Source: Bimuria novae-zelandiae CBS 107.79
Taxonomy: Eukaryota; Ascomycota; Dothideomycetes; Pleosporales; Didymosphaeriaceae
Reading direction: 5' to 3'
Assembly: GCA_010015655.1 (NCBI GenBank)
Contig: ML976656.1
Coordinates: 603,076 to 667,075, forward strand
DNA length: 64,000 bases
The notes under the pieces were generated by a model. It was not told where the DNA came from. It searched no databases and saw only the letters and a program-made list of their open reading frames with translations. Both the position numbers and the translations under genes were made by a program. This document shows positions 34,478 to 44,042 of the stretch, in pieces (the stretch's first letter is position 1; each line of letters starts with the position of its first letter).

Positions 34478-34921
34478 TGTTATAACCTAGGAACATCGGG
34501 GCAAGCGAACCCTATAACGGTACACGAGCCCCACTAAGGATAACGTAATGTCCCAGGCTGTCCTACACGCCAAGCCTATAGGACATCGTGGGACCACGTG
34601 ACTTAGGTCACGTAACGTCCCAGGAATCCCAAGAAATCCCATAGGCACAAGGCATGGGATACTATAGGACTTTATAGAATAGGAGGAATATTTATATAAG
34701 GCAGTTTTCTATATTGCGCTCCTTATAGTTAACTTATATATCTTTTATACAAGTACGTTCTCCTATATAGACTAATAGTGATCTTATTTATTATAAAATT
34801 AAATTATATGGTCACGCGTTAAGTTGTTGTATTAACTTATACTACTAAATAATCTATAAAGTGCTACTTTAGCCTTACCGTCCTAATCCGAATCGGACCA
34901 AGGTGTAAGCGCCTCATAACA
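34478..34921 (+). repeat. 3' LTR of A2 (444 bp)
   Basis: TGTTATAACC...CCTCATAACA. The 3' half matches the other A LTRs (TAGTTAACTTATATATC onward), but the U3 half (CATCGGGGCAAGCG...) is unlike them. Confidence 0.88.
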
Positions 34922-35080
34922 CCGTAATAACGTAAATAACTCTTTATAATAGATCTTACGTAAAGGGCATATTAGCGACTTAGAATTTTTAAAATACTAA
35001 TTATAGATATAGTTTTTTTATTAGCTATTTAAGGGAACTGCCGCATTTATATTTTAAGGGATAAAAATTTATCGTCTAAA
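34922..35080. other. RIP-like DNA left of Pogo1
   Basis: Joined to 37219 onward before Pogo1 inserted. No gene recognised. Confidence 0.4.
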
Positions 35081-35082
35081 TA

Positions 35083-37216
35083 GTGTTTCGCACCACCCAA
35101 TGCACGCTACGGCCCAATGCACGCGCTAGTACTTTACCCCTTAATCAACACCATATTTTCGCTGCCTCATAACTCAACCGATATAGGTCCGATTGACGAA
35201 GCAATTAAAGAAATTAAATCCCTAGAGCCATGCGAAACTTTCTCTTACGCGATAATTGCGAAAAAGTATGGTGTTATTTGTACAACGCTAATGCGCCGGC
35301 ACAAAGGGATTACAGCCTTAAGAACAACACGTATCTCTAACACCCAAAAGCTTAACCTACAACAAGAGGCAGAGCTTGTAAAGTACATAAAAGGCCTTAT
35401 AGCTCGTCGGCTATAACCTATAAGGGAGATAGTACGAAATTTCGCCTCTGCGATAGCAAAACAAGACGTAGGCCAGAACTAGGTTACCCGATTTATCGCC
35501 CGGCACAAGAACAATATTAAATCACACTAGACTGCTGGAATAGACCGTGACCGACATAGAGCTAATTTAGGGGATAAATATCAGTAATTCTTTCAACTTC
35601 TGCATAACAAGATAGAGGAATACAAGATACAGCCTCAGCACTCGTATAATATGGATAAGAAAGGCTTCCTTACTAGGATCATTAGAAGAAGCAAAAGGAT
35701 CTTTAGTAAAGCAATATAGGATAGAAAGGAAGTAAGAGAAGCTCTTTAAGATAGGAATTAAGAGTGGATAACCTTGTTGGCATATATATGTGGTGATAGA
35801 TCCTCTCTCCCGCCCGGGCTTCTTTTTGCCTCAGCCAACTTATCCATCCAATCCTCTTGGGTAGAAGGCGTACGAGCAGGAAAACATAAGGCCTTTATCA
35901 GCTTATCTCTAAATAGATAGAGCAACAATGATATAGGCCTTGCATGGCTAGAACAGGTGTTTAATCGATACACTAAAGAGAAGGCTCAAAAGGATAGACG
36001 CGCATAGAGGTTACTTATCCTAGATAGCTATAGATCTTACATCACAATAGATTTCATCAACTACTGCAACCAGAATCAAATTCTGCTTATTATATTTCCT
36101 CCTTATTTAACTCACAGGCTTTAACTACTAGATGTAGTAATATTTAAGCCTCTCTTAATAGACTACTCTAACGCGCTTACAAAACACCTCCATAACGCCT
36201 AAGGACTAGTCCTAATAGTTAAAGGAGACTTCTTTCCTCTATTCTAGCAGGCCTGGACCTCTTCCTTTAGAGAAGAGCTTATTCTTAAAGCTTTTAAGGC
36301 CACTAGTATATAGCCAACCAACAGAGAGGTTATCCTTAAGAAATTCATTAAATTAACTCTAGAACCTCAAGATTTACGAGAGAGCTCTACCTTAGTACTT
36401 AGTGGGAAGGACTAGCATAAAATCGAAACTATTATACGGTTTTAAGTTAAAGATTAGAGTAGTAAAGACGTTTAGAAGCTTTAACGTTCACTCTACTATA
36501 TTATAGTTTAAAATAACCTCCTCTATACTAAAGTAGAAGGCCTGCGGCGGGCTGTTTTATTAACAAGGAAACACAAGAAGAAGAGCAAGACTCTTAACTT
36601 TTAATAGAGAAAGGAATACCATGGTAGTGTAGTGTTCTAGTCACCTTTAAAGATAAGGGAGGCCCGGTTCCGTGAGAGGATTAAGAAACAAGAAGAAAAA
36701 GAGCAATAACTTAAGAGAGCTTATACAAAGGCAGAGAAGGCTTAATAGAAGGTCTTTAAGCTTTAAGAGAAAGAAGAAAGAGAAAGGTTAAGAGTTAAGA
36801 AGAAGAAGGAGAGGGAGAGGATTAAGACTAAGAAACAGGCTACCTGGGAACGTTAAAGAATTAAGAAAGATAACTCTAAGAAGGCTATATAACCTTCCTA
36901 AAAGGGAAAGAGGAAGGCCCTAAAGCCTCTCTTAAAATAACAAAAGAAAAAGGCCCGGGTTTAGGTTGTTATAGAGGTTAAGGATGCGGAGACCTAGAAT
37001 CCTTCACACGTAATCACGACCCGGGGTGGCCGCAATATTAAGCTTCTATTAAAATTTAAATAGTACATCTTTTTCGCAGCAGTTTGTTTAGTTATATAAT
37101 AAATTATTAGAACAATTCAGCTATCGTGCATGGTTCAGAAACTCATTGTTGTTATGAGAGTGATTTGGTGTTCCGCGTGCATTGGTCCGTAGCGTGCATT
37201 GGGTGGTGCGAAACAC
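35083..37216 (+). mobile_element. Pogo-type transposon Pogo1 (2134 bp)
   Basis: Inverted repeats GTGTTTCGCACCACCCAATG... of 43 bp with one mismatch (35083-35125, 37174-37216) are flanked by TA (35081-35082, 37217-37218). The interior is a single degraded transposase frame. The inverted repeats are well preserved while the coding part is RIP-mutated. Confidence 0.92.
35117..37063 (+). pseudogene. Pogo-type DD35D transposase, nonsense-riddled
   Basis: One frame of 648 codons spans the element, with many TAA/TAG and no TGA noted. N-terminal psq-type HTH (DEAIKEIKSLEPCETFSYAI, then KKYGV) precedes a CENP-B-like region. Triad: D in YNMDKKGF (near 35653), D in LLILDSYRSY (about 36030) and D in LLDVVIFKPL (about 36135), with 35 residues between the last two. 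A Lys/Glu-rich coiled tail ends the protein. The true start may be the ATA at about 35184 (ATG before RIP); the ATG at 35117 lies in the inverted repeat. Confidence 0.9.
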
Positions 37217-37218
37217 TA

Positions 37219-38671
37219 GTTAAAATAGAACACTAGAGTAGTAAGTGTTTTTTTTAAATAATAATTTATACTACGTAAGAATTATTTTAGGCTTGTCTAA
37301 ATTGGCTTAGTAATAAGCGTTCTATTTCTTTTAATTAACAAACTATCTACTGTAGAGGAAGCAAAACTGTACGAACTTATAACTTTTTTTAAGCTACTTC
37401 TAATAGTAACTATATATATATTTCTATCGTGTAGTACCTAGTTACCTATTAGAATTTCCTTATTAGATGCTATATTATAAACGGTAGGTAGAGTTGCGTA
37501 CCTATTAATCCTTTAAGTAAAGCCTGTTTTTAGGTAGTAGCATTTATCTAGCTTAAGGCCTAGTTAGAATGCTACTTCCTCCTCTTATAAATAGAGCTTA
37601 ATTAGATCTTAGAGGACAGCCTTGCCTACATCGCTGCGTATAGTGACCTCGGTAAACATACTGGACGGTATACGGTCGCGCACCGACATGAGTTTGCGTG
37701 CTCTTTGGAATATGGTTCTATAATAGCTAGTGCATTCTTTCGTATAGGAGTTAACTTTACTTACAGGTTAAGTAGGCTATTCTCTCTAACACGTATAGAG
37801 TTCTTTTAAAATTAGCTTTTATTTTAGGCCTATAACTCCTTGCGTTTATTCTTCAAAAGTACGTTATTTAAGGAAAGATTTTAAAGTTTTATTTTAATAT
37901 TTTTAAACTTGGCGCTTTACTTAAGCTTATACTACTTCTTTATTAATAATTATTACTAAAGCTCTAAATTCTAAGTAATAAATATAGAATAACATAGTCT
38001 GTAATGTCTATATAGTAGTCTTTATTATAAAAAAAGGTTACTTAACTATTTGCTTTAGCATTATTAGCTGCGTAATAATTACAATACACTACTAAGTTAC
38101 GCTATCTGCCTTATTTTATATTTATATCCTGCAAATAATTTCTGTCTATATACAATATAGGTTATATATATTAAGTACAATAGAATAGTATATATACTGG
38201 TAAGGATTAGGCCCTCCGCTCTAAAATTATACATAGACAAGGGTTTATTATAGCTGGTATAAAAGCCCTATTCTTAAAACTATTAGCTAAATATACTTAT
38301 AGTCTTAATTGTTTTTTACTTTCCTTAAAGAACAGCAGATCTAGGATGCTTAGGTTTTAGTAAAGTTAAATTATTTACTTATGTTCTAAAGATTTTAGTG
38401 CAAGAATCTTGTCTATTAACTTATAATTATTAAATATATTTCTTGCTATATATATAGTAACAATTATAAGTATTAAATTATAAAATAGTAGAGAAGTCTT
38501 AACACTTTTATGCAACGCGTACTTTAATTTATTCTGTAATTAGTATTAGGTACGTGTGTAGTAAGAATTAATTTTATTTCTTATTTAAAGTAAATGTTAT
38601 GTACTTTGCGTCTTGCTAAAGTTATATAGCAAATTTTATATTAATATATTTATTATAAAAGATAGCAAAGA
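37219..38671. other. RIP-like stretch, possible minus-strand coding relic
   Basis: TpA-rich except about 37620-37710. There the minus strand is open for 40 codons (includes KLMSVRDRIPSSMFTEVTIR) and stays readable further with TAA/TAG as Gln. Before A3 inserted, the sequence continued at 49917. I do not recognise the product. Confidence 0.35.
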
Positions 38672-39097
38672 TGTTATAAGGCTCTCACACCTTATTCCAA
38701 TCCAGGTTAGGGCGGTAAGGTATCGTGGTGCTTTATAGATTATTTAATAGTACAAGTTAATGCAATACTTAGCGCGAGGCTAGATAATTTAATCTTATAA
38801 TAAAGTAAAATAACTATTAGTCTATATAGGAGAACGTACTTGCATAAAAGATATATAAGTTAACTATAAGGAGCGTAATAAGGGAAACTATCCTGTATAT
38901 ATACTTACGTGCTTAGTTACTTAGTACTACTAATTAACTAAGTAGTTACGTGCCTTGCTTTGTTACTTAGTACTACTAATTAACTAAGTAGTTACGTAAC
39001 CTTAAGGTTAGCTCCTTAGCGTACTTATTAACCCGTTCCTTAGTTACTTATCCTTATAAGCGCCTATCCGCCTATTATCCTATTCTAGTTTATAATA
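38672..39097 (-). repeat. 3' LTR of A3 (426 bp)
   Basis: TGTTATAAGG...TTTATAATA, same length as the A1 LTR, with the 46-bp tandem duplication. Its partner at 49532 has one unit only. Confidence 0.9.
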
Positions 39098-39421
39098 CTA
39101 TCCCTCCCTTCTTAGTCTTTATCCGCGAAGAACTATGCCTACTAATTAAATAACTAGCACTTATTATTATCGCGAACTTATATTTACTATTAAGGTATAT
39201 AGAAGTATTATAGTATTAAAGTACTTTAACTACTAGACCTACTCGCGGGTCTGTAAGGTATTAATCTATTTAAGAAAATATAGTAAGTACTTAAAAAGGG
39301 GCGCGAAGTGCGACGTGGCTATTACTTATAATAAGTTTTCTTATTTAGTTACTAAGAAGCAAAAATTAGATACGTAAATTTTAAAAGTATAGAAAAAGTA
39401 AAATATAATATTTAAGGTAAT

Positions 39422-39671
39422 TGTCTGCACTGCCTCGCCTTCCGCGCTAAGGGAACTGTGTAACCCAATCATACCCTTGTACCCCCTCACTTCCAGTTAA
39501 CCTGATACTGTACCGAAACCCCTTCGCCTCCACACCACCTGGTACTCGCTCACATCCACGAGAACTGGAAGGAAGGTATATAGAACTATTACAGAATACA
39601 CAGAGAATACAGACACTAGATACTAAAGACAGAGAGTTACTTGTTCATTCCTTGCTACCTGTGAACCGACA
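39422..39671 (+). repeat. 5' LTR of Cop1 (250 bp)
   Basis: Differs from the 3' LTR at only about four C/T or G/A positions. GGTATATAGAAC near 39575 may be the TATA box. Confidence 0.95.
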
Positions 39672-39998
39672 CTAATCAGTGGTTACCCTCACAGTCAATG
39701 CTATAAGAGATAACCACAGACAGCAAGGAGAACTAGAAGAGACACGACGAGGGGTATAGCGATACCCTAAACCATGTGCTAACGAGACCCTAAGCGTTTA
39801 CCTAGGTCTCCGCGTCTATTACGCCTTCGCTGGAAGCTCGCGCGTCGTAGCCTACCACTAAGTAATAAGGACTCTAAGCGTTTACCTAAGTCCCTGTCCA
39901 TCACGCTCTATAGTACCCGCCGCTAATAGTACTATTAATAAACCTGCGTCTTACTCTCTTAAAGAGACGCCTTACGACCCCTAAATCGCTTTCCCACG

Positions 39999-41240
39999 AT
40001 GCCTTTCACCGACCACCTTACGAAGGAAGAACAGGCGCTTATTAATAAGGATAGCTAGGGCTAGCCCCTTAATGTTAATAAGAATACAGACATCACGAAA
40101 ATCGACATAAAGAGTGTAAATATATACATCCTCTTCTACTACCGGATCTCCCGAAACAAAGAATAAGAGGACTATAAGCTATAGGAGCAGATAACTATTA
40201 TCTTTAAAGGATAGCTAAAAGAACTCTTTAATAAAAGCAACAAATCTCTTATTACTAAATTACGAGACCACCTACGCAAGCAAGGCGTCTTTATAGCTAA
40301 GGATAGTAAGTTAATTGCCTATAACATCGCAGAAGCGCTGTAGGGCGACTATTATAAATAGACTAATAAAGAGGTTGCTCACTAGCTTAAAATAAACAAG
40401 AGGTTCAACTCGCGCTTTAATCTAAATCTTGCGATATCGCCTCTATATAATACGCCTCTATTATAGTAATCTTCTTAATAACCCTCTGCGCACCTTGCTT
40501 CTCCTTAACTAGCTCTAACAGCACGCACTATCTACCAACCTATACCTCCACTAAAATGGCAGCCCACCACATACCTGCCCCCTTATCAGCAGCACAACGC
40601 GCCTTTATCCTCTACGCAGCAGCTGAACCAGTATAATACGTATAACCCCCATCTATAGCACGAAAGCCCTACAGACGCCACACGTCTTGACAACGCATAT
40701 TAACTTATTACAGACCTCTGCAAGCTATACGACAATAAGAAGCGCTTTAGAGGTAAGCTATATAACGTGTTTAACACCAAATTCAGAATCTTCTAAGACA
40801 ATTGCAGCAAGATAGGGCTACCTAAGCAACACTAGGATCGAGCTTTTTCTATTATGCTAAAAGATAGAGCGTCTAACTACTACTATAACTGCCTCGCGGG
40901 TCAGGGCTATAATCTTAAAATAATAATAGGTATAACAAAGAGCCACTTCTATAATAAGGAAAATCGTTAATTATACCTTAGCGAGTGGAGAACGACTACG
41001 CTGGCACGTATAATTAGCGCCTACTTTAATAAATCTTGTCTTAATACTCTTTAATTACTTATTAACAAGCTCTAGAAGCTTTAACGCGGGCTAGGCTATA
41101 ACTACTAAGGTAATAACGTGCTACGCGAATAACTACTTAACGCGTACAGCGGCATTAAGGACTACAACCTTGCCCTCTTTACCCCAGCGCCTACTTTTAA
41201 AGGCCTCTACTCTACTCTACGCTCATCTATTAGCGCTGCT
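39999..41240 (+). pseudogene. Cop1 gag remnant
   Basis: Starts MPFTDHLTKEEQALINKDS at 39999. The capsid part is recognisable further on (KLYDNKKRFRGKLYNVFNTKF, split by no stop, then SIMLKDRASNYYYNCLAG). Stops are TAA/TAG. No zinc knuckle is seen before the frame passes into integrase-like sequence at about 41250, which fits an internal deletion. Confidence 0.75.
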
Positions 41241-41249
41241 GTTATTAAA

Positions 41250-43310
41250 AAGGCTATAAGAGAGGTACGACGGGTACACGAGACACGCCAAATTAATAAT
41301 ACGCTGGCAACGCGCAATAGACCTACGACGCTTAAAATAACTACACTGCCTATTAACTCCAACGTGCGCGTCTGGCGCGAGAAGGATGGATAAATAGGGC
41401 CCTATAAGCTTATTACTATAATAAATAAGACCTGTACAATATAGCTACCGCATGGCCCTACAAATTTCCGCTCAACAATTGTTAAGCCGTACTACACGGA
41501 TACCTCCCCGACAAACAACGAACCAGCCACGCCACTAGCGATTAATAATAAGGATAATAACCACCCGATAAATATACCAGACAACGGAGACGATAACTAG
41601 GACAAAGACAGCGAAACTAGTGTAACTAACTAGTATTAAGAACAAGCTTTTAAACTCCCTTAACAAAAACGCAGCCAACCTAAAGGCAGCAAAAATAAGC
41701 TTAAAGCCACTATAGCCCGCGCGAACCCTCCTAGGATAGCTCGTGCAGCTCCTACAGCATACACTATTTACACAGCGCCTAACGAAGCTTACATAATAGA
41801 GGTCTTTATAACGCATAAAGAGAACACCAACTAGCTACTTTCTATTTAGTTACGTAAAGAGCAAAGGATAACTACACCTAGCTAACTATTTAAGCTATTA
41901 AATAATAAGGAAATTAACAGCCTTATTACTAACGGAGTCTTTCGCTTTAAGCAATACAATCCCTGCAAGCACTAAGGACGGATTTTTAAGTCGCGACTAG
42001 TACGCGAAATTAAAGGCAAGACTACCGCTACCCTATACAAGAAATCACGCCTCGTAGTGCAAGGCTATTAAGACAACAGCAAAGTAATAATCCTCACCTA
42101 ATCGCTAACTATCTAGCGAGCTAGCTAACGAATTATACTAGCTATTGCTCCTTCACTCATGCGTAATAAAGTTACATTAATAAATAGAGAGATCTCGCTC
42201 TAGCTACAAGATATTACCTAAGCATATATACAGTCACGCACAAAGCTTAACCGAGTAGTCATTACCCACTTACCTAAGGAAATTAAATACAAGTATCCAC
42301 CTAGCACGGTCATAATAGTTAAGAAGCCCCTATACGGCCTAGCTAAAGCCAGTACCTATTAGTGGGCAACGTACAGCGCTTATTATAAAGAAAAGCTTTA
42401 TATAAAAACCTTAACATATAACCTATACCTACTTATAACCACTACCCAGGACGCCTTTGGCATAGTAGGCATGCAGACTAACGACACACTTATCCTTGCA
42501 GATAAATATTTCTCTAACCTAGAGGAGAAAGAGTTAACGTTTACAGCTAAGCTAAAGAAGAAGCTAACACCCACTACTTTATTAATTTTTAACGGCTGTG
42601 TCCTATTAATTAATCACACTAGCAAGCTCTTACTACAACAAAAGGATTAGGGCAAGAAGATTCAGCTTATTAACGCAAGCTTAGCTAACTATTAATAATA
42701 GTACGTTAAGTAGAGGGCTCGCGGCGCCTACATCGCGAGCATCTGCCAACTAGAGGCGACTTTTAACCTCTCTATTGCCGCACAAACTTAGGAGCCTACC
42801 ATCGACGACGTTAACGCGTTAAACAAACGCCTACAGTAGTAACTAAATAATCTTAATCGTGGCCTCACCTATAAGGCACTTAACCTGGCTTAGGCTAAAG
42901 TCTTTGTGTTTATTAACGGCTCCTTCGCAAACAACAAAGATTTAAATAACTAAATTGGCTACATAATTATAGTAGCCATAGAAGACGCTGCTAACACGGA
43001 GTTTACTATTTACAGTAATCTTATTCACTAGAGCTCCGCGAAGAGCAAACGCGTAACCTGGAGCGTCCTTGCGTTAGAGATCTACGCAATGGTAGGAGGC
43101 GTTAACCTCGCCTACTCTATCACCTCAACGCTTGCCATGGTTACAAAGCAGCTTAGTCTGCTATCTCTCCCCCTAGTAGTTTGTACAGACTCATACTCAC
43201 TGTATGAGTGTATTGTCAAGCTAGGAACGACTAAGGAAAAACGACTAATAATTAATATTATGGCCTTACGTCAATCCTATAAGAGAAGGGAGTTATTTAA
43301 GGTTTAATAG
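41250..43310 (+). pseudogene. Cop1 pol remnant: integrase tail, RT, RNase H
   Basis: Begins with the copia integrase C-terminus (REVRRVHETRQ, NVRVWREKDG, LPHGPTNFRSTIVKPYY). RT follows (KSRLVVQGY near 42045, KKPLYGLAKAS near 42325); the catalytic pair reads GMQTNDTLIL (about 42468), with the first Asp mutated to Asn. RNase H ends it: VLALEIYAMVGG and VVCTDSYSLYECI within an open stretch at 43089-43307. Elsewhere stops are TAA/TAG. Confidence 0.88.
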
Positions 43311-43562
43311 GTAAATAGCTAAGACAACCCTGCCAACGCTATAACAAAAACATCGCTAAACAAAGCCCTAGAAACTCTTATTAATACAAACTCGCTGCGC
43401 ATACGAGTTAACGGATAGGTAACACGCAAGGACCCTATAAACTAGCTCTAACAATAATTATAACAACCACTACAGTTATTACCTTCCGACTTTCGCAAAC
43501 AGCCTCTCCAGCAAGTGTACACCTGATCCACACTTATTTTACTATAAAAGAAAAGCTGCCAG

Positions 43563-43812
43563 TGTCTGCACTGCCTCGCCTTCCGCGCTAAGGGAACTGT
43601 GTAACCCAATCATACCCTTATACCCCCTCACTTCCAGTTAACCTAATACTGTACCGAAACCCCTTCGCCTCCACACCACCTGGTACTCGCTCACATCCAC
43701 GAGAACTGGAAGGAAGGTATATAGAACTATTACAGAACACACAGAGAATACAGACACTAGATACCAAAGACAGAGAGTTACTTGTTCATTCCTTGCTACC
43801 TGTGAACCGACA
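43563..43812 (+). repeat. 3' LTR of Cop1 (250 bp)
   Basis: Identical length to the 5' LTR. A purine-rich AAAAGAAAAG lies about 10 bp upstream as a candidate polypurine tract. Confidence 0.95.
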
Positions 43813-44042
43813 GTAATATATATAGCGCGTGCGAAAAAAAAGCGTTTAGCTAAATAACTAGCTTTAAACGCGAAGCGTGCTAAGGAGGCGATTGCTATTA
43901 AAAGCGCTACTTTAGAGGAACTAGAGAAGGACCCTCCTTAGCCTGTTTAGCTAAATAGCCTGGTTAAGCTAACTCCCCGTGTCTGGTTGGCTGCGGAAGA
44001 ACTTCCCCTCGATTTCTAGGATAACCCGGCGCCTTTATCATC

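Larger units (their letters stand above)
29895..34921 (+). mobile_element. Ty3/gypsy copy A2, 5'-truncated
   Basis: Collinear with A4 from about A4 position 53990 onward, but diverged. It lacks the 5' LTR and all of gag. It keeps the pol domains through the chromodomain, a polypurine tract (GAGGAAGGAGGGGGATAG) and a 3' LTR. The missing 5' part and lack of a target duplication suggest a deletion or an aberrant integration. Confidence 0.85.
39422..43812 (+). mobile_element. Ty1/copia element Cop1 nested in A3 (4391 bp)
   Basis: Two 250-bp LTRs, TGTCTGCACTGC...GTGAACCGACA, with a perfect 5-bp duplication GTAAT (39417-39421, 43813-43817). The interior has gag, the end of integrase, then RT and RNase H, the copia order. 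It is short for the class because the protease and most of integrase are missing. The interior is RIP-mutated while the LTRs are hardly touched. Confidence 0.95.
39135..44019 (+). pseudogene. Antisense ORF of A3, interrupted by copia
   Basis: Convergent to pol on the opposite strand. Joining 39135-39421 to 43818-44019 (removing copia and one GTAAT) gives 163 codons in one frame, ATG to TAG. It starts MPTNQITSTYYYRELIF, then a Tyr/Lys-rich part, then an Ala/Lys/Leu-rich helix (ARAKKKRLAK, LNAKRAKEAIAIKSATLEEL) and a GC-rich, barely mutated C-terminus (LTPRVWLAAEELPLDF). Eight stops, all TAA/TAG. It ends 23 bp from the pol stop (44043), tail to tail. The frame holding across the excision, and the clean 3' end, make it more than chance. 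Function unknown; probably coiled-coil. Confidence 0.65.

Noticed and set aside
38672..39097. First read as a solo LTR
   Set aside because: Its flanks do not match each other, but the left flank AAAGA matches the sequence after 49911 and a polypurine tract follows at 39098. It is the 3' LTR of A3.
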